Positions 1 to 9,079 of a stretch of DNA of 37,697 nucleotides are shown here, piece by piece (within the stretch, counting starts at the first letter, position 1; every line of letters begins with the position of its first letter). Made by a program: the position numbers and the translations under genes. The stretch spans positions 1 to 37,697 of the forward strand of contig JAGYKL010000030.1 of the NCBI GenBank assembly GCA_018401705.1. Direction: 5' to 3'. The stretch is from Bacteroidia bacterium. GTDB taxonomy: Bacteria > Bacteroidota > Bacteroidia > M30B66. The notes beneath the pieces were generated by a model that was not told the origin of the DNA, ran no database searches, and saw only the letters and a list, made by a program, of their open reading frames with translations.

Positions 1-2
1 CA

Positions 3-3000
3 TTAAGCACTACCTTTATTCGTTTAGCAGTTGATAAACCAAGTGGAGATCTAATGATAGATTTGCCTCTCACTTTAGCTTTAAACCTAAACCTTCAAAA
101 AGGTATCATAAAGCCAACGGCAGGAAACAATTTTGCAGCATCATTAAATACGACCATAACAGGAGGTTCTGATAGTTCGTATGTAGAAGGCGCTATGCTC
201 AGGTATGGCACAAGTGCCTTTACTTATCCAGTCGGAGGCGGTGGGGTGTATGCGCCTGTAACTCTAGATGCCGTAGCATCAAACTGCACCTTTAAGGTAG
301 AATACATTGCAGAAGACCCTGATTCCTTATACAGCCGAACGGCAAAAGACACGAGCATTGGTTTTATAAATCGTTGTGGTTACTGGCAAGTAGATAGAAC
401 ATTTGGAACACAAAATACCACTCCAACCTTAGGTTGGGATAATAATCCTTGTTACAGCACTTCGCCGGTTGATGCCTCTGTTGCCCAGTGGGATGGCAGC
501 ACCTGGAAAGACAAAGGAAATGCTGCTTACTCAGGCACAAGTACTGCCGGAAATGTAAAAAGCTCAGCTGCCATTACATCATATCCTGCTATTTTGAATT
601 TGGGTGGGGTGTGTAGCCTTCAAGCAGAATTAAGCGCCAATCGCGATACCCTCATAGAAGGTTATCTGGCAACTTTTACAGCATCACCTGCAAATCAATA
701 TAATTATAAGTTCTATGTGAATGGGGTGTTGAAGCAGGATAGTTCCGTTTCAATTTTTAAAACTAGCAATTTGGAGAATGGAGATTCACTAAAAGTAATT
801 GTTAGAAATATTGATAATTGCCTTGGAGAAGCCTTAGTCATAGTAAATGTAGGTCAAACAGACAATTTGGATGGAGATATAGCATGGCTATTCGATTATA
901 ATTTATTTGCTAACGATTCAATTATAATTGTTACCAGTGACTCAATTTACTGCAGTGAAAAACTCATTACTACAGATTTAAGCGGCAATTCAAATGTTAT
1001 TAATGCTGATGTGGTTCAAACGCCTTCAATAGTAGATCAATATCACAATTACGGTCTTACTTTAAAGGATAATTTAAATAACCTGGTTGGACAGCCGATT
1101 GGAATTAATGACTCGAATGTGGTGCTAACGCCTGGAATCTATTATCTTGAATCTGCCGTTATCTTGAAAAACAAATTTATTCTAAACGGAAGTAGCAATT
1201 CTCTTTTCATATTCAATATAGATGATGATGCTTCTTTGGATTCTTTGGTTCTATTGGAATCTTCTTACTTACTAAATAATAACCGTGTAATCTTTAATGT
1301 AAACGGTAACGCTACAATTGCGAATATTAATCTGAATTATTATTCTCTATTTGCTCAAAATATTATAATTAAAGAAAACAACAATCTTCATGGATCACTT
1401 TGGGCCAGTAAAAATATTCGCATGGTAGACCCAATAGTGTTTTATGGTCAAGGTTTTCCATCAGAACCCGACAACTGTGATTATTCAGATTATCCGTGTA
1501 ATTTAGTTAAGAATTCAGAGTTTTCCTGTCCTTTACCAACAACAACATGGGGGCTTGGTTGGCAACCCAATGGCTCATTTGGTTTAAATCAAGTCACCAA
1601 TCAAGTCTATTGGCAAAATGCAAATGCAAGCCCCGGTTCTTACCTTCAAAGAGAAATTATTTCTGGTACTACGCAATATTATTTAGGCTTAAATCCTGGC
1701 GCAAATGGAAGCGCTGTACAGCAATTAACCGGATTTAACATTCAACAAGGAGAACAATATTATATTAAATTTCGATACAGAAACGCAGGCAATCCTTGCA
1801 ACACACCAAGTGGTTATTGTCCTTTAGACAGGTTGTTCGTATCAGTTTCAGAAGGGGTTGCATATTCTCCCTTCTCTTCACTGGTTGTTGCAAGTGACGC
1901 CTCTTTTACGAATGACCCAACGTACAATTTTTTGCCTGAAGCAGGCGTAACAGGTTTGCCTCAACGAACATACTTTACAGATAGTCAGTTAGGTAATATC
2001 ACAAACTTGGATTGGGTAGATTATATTTCAGGGCCCTATACTGCAAATTTTGACATTAATTCAATCAGCTTTTATGCACGAATTTCCCAAGGTCATGGGG
2101 ACGCTACTTTGTGGGGAGGCAATGTATTCATAGATGATGTAAAACTAGAATCTTGCTGTCTTGGTGATTTAGCCACCTTGGTGTCGTCTAAGACTTCCGA
2201 TTTTATTAATGATTCCGAAACAACACTTCCAACAGTGAAGCAAGAGTTAGCCTCAATAATATCAATTTCATCAATAGACCCGGCAGGATTTGATGGGACT
2301 TTAGAGAATATAAAGGTAACCATTAATGCTAACAATTCTGGAACAATTAGTATTGTAGGAAGCTTATCAATAGATGTTGGAGAATTAGAAATTATAAATT
2401 CAGAACTTTTGTTCTCAAAATGTTCAAGCATTTCATTTTTAAATCAATCCATAAATCTTAAAAAATTGATAATAAACTCATCATTCCTTCATTCCTGCGA
2501 TTCGAAACTATGGTCGGGAATCCTTATCAATGGTTCAAATAGCGAGTCCCTTTATATAATAAATAATTCAAGAATCGAGGATGCAATTGCAGCTGTGCAA
2601 GCGAGGAATAATCCATTGCTCATAATTGATAATAATAGATTTAATAGAAATATTAAGCATATTCAAATTAGAAATAGTAAGGACCAAATAAATTCAGTAA
2701 TTACAAATAACAAATTTCTTTGCAATGATCCATCTAATGCTGTTTTAGGCGCTAACCCTGCTTTTGCATTTTCTGAAACAGATTGCGAGGATGAGTACTT
2801 TTTGCCTTACATAACCAACATAGGAATTGATCTTCAACTTGTAAATAACCTTACAATTGACAACAACAATTTTGAGAATTCTTATTGCGGTATCAGATGT
2901 TTAGCATCCTCAATTATTGCCGAGGATAATACATTTCATTTAATTAGGAATTTTGTCAATCCTACTGAAATAGATCCGGCAAATAATGCGCCTATATTCA

Positions 3001-4511
3001 CGGCAATAGATGATTACGCCGGTTGTGGTATATTCCAAAATAATTCATTTTTGACAAGCAATCTAAGCACCGCTGGTGGCTATTTGTACATTGATAATTC
3101 AACTTTCACAAATTTGCGATATGGAGTAAGAATATTAAATAGTAACTTGTCAAGAATTAGTAAGAACAGCACCTCTAGAACGGATATAAAAATTCAAAAT
3201 TGCGAATTTAATAATGCAGCCTACTCATTAAATGGGGATGTTTTGAATACCGCAATAGCTATCAATGGTTTAAGAGCTGCCGGTTATGGGCCTACTGCTC
3301 AAGTATTTGCTCAGAATATGCTAATTGAACATAATTACATTGATGGTTTTTCTTATGGGATTGATATAAAGGATAGTCAATCTGATTTGGACATTCAGTT
3401 CAACAATATCAGCACAATAATTCAAACAAATAATTGGCTTTTGAGAACTGCAATTTCGCTAAAAGAATTTTACTCATATAATTATATTTTAATTACTTAT
3501 CCTTGGTTTCCTTGGTCTCCATTGCCTGAAATTACTGCATATGAGCCGTATTTTATTAATAACAATATTATTGGCGATAGTGAGGTAAGGGATATAGTTA
3601 TAGGAAGAGGCATTCAATCAGAATTTAGCAGCTATGGAAACGTATTAGCAAACGAAGTAAACATATATTCAACTAGCTATCCTCTAGCGGCATTTGGTGT
3701 TATATCAATCTCTTCTGCTAGCGTATACATTGTGGGCAATAAAGTTAGGCGCAATAGCGCTTTAGTACCTTCTATCGCTCAATACGCCAACAACGGCATA
3801 CTAATAGAAAATAGTAAAAGTAATATCGTATGCAAAAACGAGATTGATGATTTTGCTTCGGCATTGAGGATAGTTAATTCATCAAATCACTTACAAGTTA
3901 AGTGCAATGTGTTTGAATCTTATCAATATCAAGGCGTAAGCCTTAGAAATGCGCTTTTTGGCGATCAGGTTTTTGATACAGGTGCCCCTTTCGACAATAT
4001 CTGGACTGAGATTAGTGGAATGAGAATTAAAGGTAGTTTGAATGAAACGGAACCTCATTTTTGGTATTACGGCTCATCTACTAATGATCCCGGTCAACTT
4101 GAACTAGATGCAAATGCACCCAGTTCATCAAATGTATATGTGACTCCTTTTTCCAATCCCAATTATTTATTTCAAACGGTAAATGTGCCAAGTTCAACAA
4201 GTTCGCACTGTGACGAGGAGGGAATGGAATGCACTGATAGTGCAATACCTACCTTTTTTGGTGAAAAACGATTGGGGCAAAGAGATAGTTTATTTGGTGG
4301 CATTATTAATGATTTTAACCCAAATCATTTTTCTGATACAAGTTCAGCAGATGAATATTCTATCATAAAATATGCATTTGAGACTTTTTACTTAGACCCT
4401 TCATGGTTAAACATTGGAGACCCAAGCGATACTTGTATCAGAATTACTTTTTGGCTTGTTCGGATTTACCAATTGCTAAACAAATCATTCAAAATTTTAA
4501 TTCACTTTTGA
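3..4511 (+). CDS. Giant T9SS-type surface protein, N-terminus off window, frameshifted near its C-terminus
   Basis: The reading frame is open to the left edge (from base 3), so the first ATG at 54 is probably internal. Numbering from that ATG: residues 1-190 have a Cys/Trp-rich pattern (GYWQVDRT, VAQWDGSTWKDKGN) that I associate with Bacteroidetes adhesins; about 195-265 look Ig-like; about 272-457 resemble a DUF3494 ice-binding fold (LTPGIYYLES, LFIFNIDDD, LWASKNIRM); 483-702 look like a jelly roll opening with NLVKNSEF; about 735-1330 are short Asn-rich beta-helix-like repeats (for example LLIIDNNRFNRN). The stop at 4509 is probably not natural: the frame starting at 4433 continues sensibly (YQNYFLACSDLPIAKQ), and then the frame of the next entry takes over. 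Likely an exported cell-surface or adhesive protein; ligand unknown. Confidence 0.8.
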   Translation, partial: LSTTFIRLAVDKPSGDLMIDLPLTLALNLNLQKGIIKPTAGNNFAASLNTTITGGSDSSYVEGAMLRYGTSAFTYPVGGGGVYAPVTLDAVASNCTFKVEYIAEDPDSLYSRTAKDTSIGFINRCGYWQVDRTFGTQNTTPTLGWDNNPCYSTSPVDASVAQWDGSTWKDKGNAAYSGTSTAGNVKSSAAITSYPAILNLGGVCSLQAELSANRDTLIEGYLATFTASPANQYNYKFYVNGVLKQDSSVSIFKTSNLENGDSLKVIVRNIDNCLGEALVIVNVGQTDNLDGDIAWLFDYNLFANDSIIIVTSDSIYCSEKLITTDLSGNSNVINADVVQTPSIVDQYHNYGLTLKDNLNNLVGQPIGINDSNVVLTPGIYYLESAVILKNKFILNGSSNSLFIFNIDDDASLDSLVLLESSYLLNNNRVIFNVNGNATIANINLNYYSLFAQNIIIKENNNLHGSLWASKNIRMVDPIVFYGQGFPSEPDNCDYSDYPCNLVKNSEFSCPLPTTTWGLGWQPNGSFGLNQVTNQVYWQNANASPGSYLQREIISGTTQYYLGLNPGANGSAVQQLTGFNIQQGEQYYIKFRYRNAGNPCNTPSGYCPLDRLFVSVSEGVAYSPFSSLVVASDASFTNDPTYNFLPEAGVTGLPQRTYFTDSQLGNITNLDWVDYISGPYTANFDINSISFYARISQGHGDATLWGGNVFIDDVKLESCCLGDLATLVSSKTSDFINDSETTLPTVKQELASIISISSIDPAGFDGTLENIKVTINANNSGTISIVGSLSIDVGELEIINSELLFSKCSSISFLNQSINLKKLIINSSFLHSCDSKLWSGILINGSNSESLYIINNSRIEDAIAAVQARNNPLLIIDNNRFNRNIKHIQIRNSKDQINSVITNNKFLCNDPSNAVLGANPAFAFSETDCEDEYFLPYITNIGIDLQLVNNLTIDNNNFENSYCGIRCLASSIIAEDNTFHLIRNFVNPTEIDPANNAPIFTAIDDYAGCGIFQNNSFLTSNLSTAGGYLYIDNSTFTNLRYGVRILNSNLSRISKNSTSRTDIKIQNCEFNNAAYSLNGDVLNTAIAINGLRAAGYGPTAQVFAQNMLIEHNYIDGFSYGIDIKDSQSDLDIQFNNISTIIQTNNWLLRTAISLKEFYSYNYILITYPWFPWSPLPEITAYEPYFINNNIIGDSEVRDIVIGRGIQSEFSSYGNVLANEVNIYSTSYPLAAFGVISISSASVYIVGNKVRRNSALVPSIAQYANNGILIENSKSNIVCKNEIDDFASALRIVNSSNHLQVKCNVFESYQYQGVSLRNALFGDQVFDTGAPFDNIWTEISGMRIKGSLNETEPHFWYYGSSTNDPGQLELDANAPSSSNVYVTPFSNPNYLFQTVNVPSSTSSHCDEEGMECTDSAIPTFFGEKRLGQRDSLFGGIINDFNPNHFSDTSSADEYSIIKYAFETFYLDPSWLNIGDPSDTCIRITFWLVRIYQLLNKSFKILIHF

Positions 4512-4527
4512 ATACTCTGACTCTTTA

Positions 4528-5139
4528 ATGATTGACTCTTTAGAAACCTTGTACAATGATAATGACACTTTGATTTCTGAGGCATTAAATCAGTGTACTA
4601 GTAACAACATCAATCAACTAATTTCAGAAAACAACAGAATGAGCTTAATTCATATGGCAGATTCTGTTGCCAAACAAGCCTTGAACATTTACTACAATAC
4701 CTGGCAAAAAGGCAAATATACTTTAACTGCGAGTGACAGCGCTTTGCTTAACGCTATTGCATTTGATGACCCTTCCATATCAGGAGATGGGGTATATTTA
4801 GCCAGAATGTTATTGGACACAATTGTTGTGGAAGTTGAACAACAAGCAAGACTAGCTGAGGTTGAGATACGAGAGCATGGTACACATGATTCTTTGAATC
4901 CTCTTGTGTTTCCCAACCCTACCAATGGAACGTTTACAATAGATTTAAATTTTGAACCGGAAGCAGAAGTGCAAGTAAGTTTGATGGATTTAACTGGTCG
5001 TATTGTGTTCAATGCTACACAAGTATCACAAATTAAATCTTATTCATTTGATTACTTGGCATCTGGTGTTTATCTTTATAGAATAGAATATAATAGTAGT
5101 ATTCTATCTCAAGATAAATTAGTTATTCAAAAGCCGTGA
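4528..5139 (+). CDS. C-terminal part of the giant surface protein, with T9SS type A sorting domain
   Basis: This 203-codon frame has no signal peptide. Residues about 1-115 are helical and polar. The last 80 residues are a T9SS type A sorting domain: VFPNPTNGTFTID, then VSLMDLTGRIV, then LASGVYLYRIEY and a final LVIQKP. Such a tail directs an already exported protein through the type IX secretion system and needs an N-terminal export signal, which is absent here. Adding one G at about 4519 and one T at about 4435 joins it to the upstream frame without an intervening stop, so I read it as the tail of that protein and not a separate gene. The next gene starts inside its stop codon (TGATG). Confidence 0.8.
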   Translation: MIDSLETLYNDNDTLISEALNQCTSNNINQLISENNRMSLIHMADSVAKQALNIYYNTWQKGKYTLTASDSALLNAIAFDDPSISGDGVYLARMLLDTIVVEVEQQARLAEVEIREHGTHDSLNPLVFPNPTNGTFTIDLNFEPEAEVQVSLMDLTGRIVFNATQVSQIKSYSFDYLASGVYLYRIEYNSSILSQDKLVIQKP

Positions 5140-6434
5140 TGTGTGTTTTAAGACAGTTGATTTGGTTAATTTTATTTTGGCATACAAATGAAATATTTGC
5201 CCAAAACCTAGTTTTAAATCCCGGTTTCGAAACTATTGATTCTTGTTTTACCCATTGTGAAAACACTCCTTCTTTTGGCTTAGATTACTTGCCCTCTTGG
5301 GATAATATTAGTTCTGCCGATCTGATGTCTTCCTGCAATGTAACTGAAGGAGATTTCAATTACAATTGTATTTATAATTCTGTGCCATTGAACTGGCAGG
5401 GTTATCAGTATCCGCATACTGGTCAAAATTACATTGGCTACTATTTTGGTGTTAAACCATACAATTCAAGCAGCTTTTTAAATAATTTAAGAGACTATCC
5501 TATTGGACGTCTGTCCAAACCCCTTGAAAAAGACAATATGTACTGCCTTTCTTTTTTTGTTAGTCAGGCTTCTTCTTTGTATTTAAAATATATTCAAGGT
5601 CTTGATTCAAATTATACCATATTTTTAAATGTTGATAAAATCGGCGTGAAATTCTATAGTTCCAAACCTTCATTTGGCATTGGAGCTATTATCACTAGTA
5701 CTGATTTAGATATGCGTCCTGACTCTTTACCATTCTTCTCAGATACGCTGAATTGGATGAGAACTTCATCACCATATATTGCTAATGGAGATGAATTGTA
5801 TATTCTAATTGGTAATCTTTATGATGGTAATAATATTAGCTATAATTTTATTTCTGATGTGGCAGATAGCATATATATGTTTCCTGGATCATTATTGGTA
5901 TGCTACCATTATATCGATGATTTTGAATTGGTTGAAATCCCTGATATTGTGCTTTCGAGCAGCGAACCTGAAATAGTAGTAGGAGAATCTGTTATTTTAA
6001 GTGCTAGCCAAATAGCCGAAGAGCAAGTTTGGTTTGCAAGTGATGCTATGCAAATAATTGGAACAGGTTTATCTATAGAGGTGAGTCCAACCGTAAGTTC
6101 AACTTACTATTTACGGAGCTTGCAATGCAAGATGTATGCTTGGGATACCGTTAACGTAAAAGTTCGTCAGCCTTTGCCACCGCCATTTGAGCCGTTAAAG
6201 CTCTTCATAAGCAACACCATAAGCAAAGAGAACTTTTTAATTAATTACACAGGCGATGAACGACCATTGCTAAACATGGCACTTTTTAATAGTGTAGGTC
6301 AGTTGGTACACGTTCAAGATGTTACTGAAAGCACAACCATTCCAACATCAGGTTACGCTCCTGGCATTTATTATTGCCGCATTTTTAAAGGCAATGAATT
6401 TATTTTAACCGAGAAGATTGTGGTGATGAAATAA
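5139..6434 (+). CDS. T9SS type A sorting domain-containing secreted protein with Ig-like domain
   Basis: I chose ATG 5139, which shares a base with the upstream TGA; GTG 5136 is possible. About 431 residues. The N-terminus is a signal peptide (LIWLILFW, probable cut after IFA before QNLVLNPGFE). NPGFE opens a jelly-roll-like region to about residue 265, followed by an Ig-like domain (about 268-343, containing VGESVILSAS and STYYLRS). The last 80 residues are a T9SS sorting domain (ALFNSVGQLV, GYAPGIYYCRIFKGNEF, final KIVVMK). Probably exported across both membranes and attached to the cell surface. It lacks the usual PNP signature at the head of the sorting domain. Translational coupling with the upstream surface protein is likely. 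Substrate unknown. Confidence 0.85.
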   Translation: MCVLRQLIWLILFWHTNEIFAQNLVLNPGFETIDSCFTHCENTPSFGLDYLPSWDNISSADLMSSCNVTEGDFNYNCIYNSVPLNWQGYQYPHTGQNYIGYYFGVKPYNSSSFLNNLRDYPIGRLSKPLEKDNMYCLSFFVSQASSLYLKYIQGLDSNYTIFLNVDKIGVKFYSSKPSFGIGAIITSTDLDMRPDSLPFFSDTLNWMRTSSPYIANGDELYILIGNLYDGNNISYNFISDVADSIYMFPGSLLVCYHYIDDFELVEIPDIVLSSSEPEIVVGESVILSASQIAEEQVWFASDAMQIIGTGLSIEVSPTVSSTYYLRSLQCKMYAWDTVNVKVRQPLPPPFEPLKLFISNTISKENFLINYTGDERPLLNMALFNSVGQLVHVQDVTESTTIPTSGYAPGIYYCRIFKGNEFILTEKIVVMK

Positions 6435-6596
6435 AACAACGGCCGCTTAATCCAAAACCAACAATTCTCAGGCATTGGCACGCATACGTTAAATTTAAGT
6501 GGTTTGGCAAGAGGTATTTATTATTGCAGGGTTATGCAGGGTAATGAGGTTTTAGTATCTGAGAAAATCGTTAAAAGCTTAACTAAACTCACGTAG
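6435..6596 (+). pseudogene. Orphan T9SS sorting-domain tail
   Basis: Directly after the stop of the previous gene, and in the same frame, the DNA reads GRLIQNQQFSGIG, then LNLSGLARGIYYCR, then VLVSEKIVKS and a stop at 6594-6596. This is the second half of a T9SS type A sorting domain with no start codon or protein body. The preceding gene already has its own complete tail, so this is a leftover. Its DNA from 6441 closely matches the sorting-domain end of the broken gene at 8353-8462. It could be a recombination scar, or much less likely a read-through extension. Confidence 0.7.
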
Positions 6597-6844
6597 TTCG
6601 ATTATTGTTATAATAATTGGCGCATAGCTCTATCTTTACGATTAGTAAACAATGCAATCCGTTTGAAAACAACTTATATAAGCACTTCTCTACACGAAAT
6701 GCAGATTTTTGCAACCGCTAGAGCTCTAGGGCGATACCATATACCATAGACACCCATACATTGGCGCACCATCAGGTTCAAGAATTGGTTCATACACAGC
6801 ACATAAACCAGAAAAAGGCGCAAGAGAAAAGTTTCGAGATGATC

Positions 6845-7085
6845 GAATCCCAATAATGGCGAGTTCACCTTGGTTTTCAAGGTGTAATAGATGGACATTT
6901 AGTGAAATAATCGACTTGGCGCGCGGGGAGAATTATTCAATCAAAAACATCCAAAGTAGTCGATAATTCATCCTCTAAAGAACAGCTACAAATCCATACT
7001 GTTTCTAATGGGGGTATATTTTTGCCGCATAGTTTCAATGAATGGGGAAACATTTGGAGTTAAACAATTTGTAATTTCAAAGTAG
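6845..7085 (+). pseudogene. Broken T9SS sorting domain, remnant of a second gene
   Basis: In shifting frames this stretch gives NPNNGEFTLVFKV (from about 6849), an approximate VKIIDLAGRIIQ (about 6900-6942), KTSKVVDNSSSKEQLQIHTV and, after one more frame change near 7017, FCRIVSMNGETFGVKQF then VISK and a stop at 7083-7085. That is the order of a T9SS type A sorting domain (NPNNG, DLAGR, IYFCR, final VISK). No single frame covers it. Upstream, 6597-6844 holds nothing I can recognise apart from an ATG at 6652 preceded by TATCTTTA, which resembles a Bacteroidetes -7 box. Either a decayed gene or a poorly resolved sequence. Confidence 0.6.
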
Positions 7086-8490
7086 AAAATTTTAAAACTT
7101 ATAATTCTCTCGCAGTTTATATTTAATTTAAGTATTGGCCAAATACCACCTTTAGTAAACTATCCAGGTGTTAGTAATTTTGGTGAAGTTACTCACAAGG
7201 CCCTTAGAAGCCAGATAGCAGTTCATGATTTTTTTGCAAGCGCAGGTTTTAGCCTTTTTCCCCATTACAAGGAGGATCTCAAAGGATTACTAAAGTTAAT
7301 TCTCAAGGTGAAATTTTAATGAACAATTTTTATAGAATGGCACTCAGAAGGTACTACAGTAGAGTTCATTAATAAAAAGCTGATAATAATTTGGTTTACT
7401 GGGCACAGAAGCCGAGGTTTGGTGTTTTGGTGGGAGATCAAATCTTCGTTTAAAAATAAGTCCGAATCTTACTGATACAATTTGGACGTATTACCATCAA
7501 GATTCATCTTCCCCGATGTCCCAGTTGAAATTGTTGAAAACGAAAATGGAATTTAGGTTTAGTCGCCTCTGAAGGTTTTTAGGGGTTCCTGAAACTCTTA
7601 ATGCGGTGTTCTTGCGTTTAAATCAGGTGAATTAAGAGCTGAAACTATAATTATGTAAGCAACAGTTGGTCCTGAAAGTATTATTGCAAGTATTAATGGG
7701 ATATATAATTTCTTCTTCTGCTGGTCCAAGCTTTAATAATGGGCATTTCACCCCAATCTGGTTTTCTTGATTCAAATGGTATTATTCAATCTGATTTTTC
7801 AGTGAATTCACTTGAGCAAGCAGGTATGAGTAGATATGGGCCTGATAAACTAATTTTATCAGGCTATTCTTTCCGCAATTACTAAACCAGTTGTTATGGT
7901 TAGAAGATGAAACACCATATTCTCTAAATTATACAATTCAATCTTCCCACTGCTTATAATTATGTTGGAAGAAAGGTTTAAATGGTGAAATAGTGTCCCG
8001 TGGAACAGTTAACGTAATTCAGGCTCGTCATGCTCTGTTCTCTTATTGTCTGCTATGGGCCAAACAATATGATTTTGGCCCTGCTACGGATTTTCTTTTA
8101 GATTTTATTGAAACTCGTGATGGAGGTCTATTAGTTGGAGGTAACGCCACAGGTGCATCTAGTGGTGCTGATGCTTGGTTGCTAAAACTCGATGCCAACG
8201 GCTGCCTAGACCCACAAGATTGTGAGGTAGGAGTTAAAAGATATGCCTTTGCCAGATGCGTTAACCATTTATCCCAATCCTGCTCAAAGATTGGCTTAAG
8301 AATTGATATCCGAACAAAATGGTAAACCATACGCGCGCTCTGGTACTTCATCGGCCGCATCATCCAAAACGAGCAATTTTCAGGCATTGCTTCACGCATA
8401 CTTTGAATCTAAAGCGGTCTTGCGCCGGGTATTTATTATTGCCGGGTTATGCAGGGTGATGAGGTGATGAGTGGTTGAGAGGTGGTTGTG
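7086..8490 (+). pseudogene. Heavily frameshifted T9SS secreted protein, possibly propeller type
   Basis: The start reads as a signal peptide in one frame (KILKLIILSQFIFNLSIG from 7086) followed by PPLVNYPGVSNFGEV. Further pieces in alternating frames are ITKVNSQGEILM (about 7289), SPNLTDTIWTYYHQDSSS (about 7467), FLDSNGIIQSDF (about 7764), then an open stretch 7993-8250 with DGGLLVGGNATGASSGADAW and KLDANGCLDPQDC, and finally ALTIYPNPAQ (8260) and GRIIQNEQFSGIA (8353). Motifs such as DGGLLVGG followed by WLLKLDANGCLDP are common in Bacteroidetes T9SS proteins with propeller-like repeats. The start codon is damaged: AAGTAGAAAATT would become an overlapping stop/start TAATG if two bases (AT) were restored. 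The order from signal peptide to sorting tail is intact, but the frame changes many times. Confidence 0.65.
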
Positions 8491-8503
8491 ACCCCTCTCT
8501 AAA

Positions 8504-8673
8504 TCTCTCCCACAGGAGAGACTTGATATCATTCAAGCTTTCCCAGTTATTTCTCCCCCTCTCCTTGTTACATGAGGCTTGCCTCGTCAAGGAGAGGACT
8601 TAGGTTGAAGGTGATAGGAGAGGACAAAATCATGTAAATTCTATCAATCTTCCCCTCTCCTTGAGGAGAGGGG
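8504..8673. repeat. CTCTCC/GGAGAG palindrome cluster
   Basis: Three related inverted repeats lie between the broken T9SS gene and the convergent DUF2805 gene. CTCTCC is followed by GGAGAG at about 8504-8519; CTCTCCTTG (8559-8567) pairs with CAAGGAGAG (8588-8596) around an inner GAGGC/GCCTC hairpin (8574-8585); CCCCTCTCC (8652-8660) pairs with GGAGAGGGG (8665-8673) across a 4-nt loop. No protein-coding frame of note is present. Such dispersed palindromes could act as bidirectional terminators here. The stretch 8491-8693 contains no recognisable gene. Confidence 0.7.
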
Positions 8674-8693
8674 TTGAGAGAAGGTCGATGATG

Positions 8694-9059
8694 TCAGGAG
8701 AGGGGCCAGCCTCCAGCAAGCAGGTAAGCAAGCCCGATGTTATCGGGGCGCGAGTTTTTGTTCTTGTCTCTTTTATTAACTCCTATCCGCTTACTTATTC
8801 TATTACCTGTAGCTTTTTGCATGGTGCATTTGAATCTACCTACTTCATCGCCTCTTAAAGCTGAGTGCTTGGGTTTTCTTCTTCCGCCCACCCGGGCGCG
8901 CCATTTCCTCCAATTATTAGGATGCAGCTCTCGTTTCATGATAGCCTTTACATCATCTTCTCTGATTCCGAATTGGCTATAAATTGCATCAAAGGGAGTT
9001 CGGTCTTCCCATGCCATTTCGATGATTCTGTCAAGGTCAATGTCGCTGAAATCTTTCAT
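8694..9059 (-). CDS. DUF2805 / TIGR03643 family protein
   Basis: The core reads DLDRIIEMAWEDRTPFDAI, then FGIREDDVKAIMKREL, WRKWRARV, KHSALRGDEVGRFKC and ISKR, the hallmark order of the small TIGR03643/DUF2805 family of unknown function. I chose ATG at 9057-9059 because the family begins close to this point and because it lies about 20 bases after the stop of the upstream kinase gene. Family members are usually about 80-90 residues and end near ISKR. Here about 30 further residues (IGVNKRDKNKNSRPDN onward) run toward the repeat region, so the natural stop may have been lost or shifted. Probably cotranscribed with the kinase and pnuC. Confidence 0.8.
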   Translation of the reverse strand: MKDFSDIDLDRIIEMAWEDRTPFDAIYSQFGIREDDVKAIMKRELHPNNWRKWRARVGGRRKPKHSALRGDEVGRFKCTMQKATGNRISKRIGVNKRDKNKNSRPDNIGLAYLLAGGWPLS

Positions 9060-9079
9060 AAACTTGAAAACACAGCTAA

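Noticed and set aside
4512-4527. A true gene boundary between the giant surface protein and a small T9SS protein
   Set aside because: The second frame lacks a signal peptide, and two one-base additions create one continuous protein.
6674-6898. Minus-strand 74-codon frame
   Set aside because: It lies opposite a recognisable T9SS sorting-domain start (NPNNGEFTLVFKV) and has no recognisable content of its own.
7993-8325. A 110-codon open frame that could be called a separate small gene
   Set aside because: Its content (DGGLLVGG, KLDANGCLDP) continues protein sense from upstream frames and its end shifts out of a sorting domain; it is a fragment of the broken T9SS gene.
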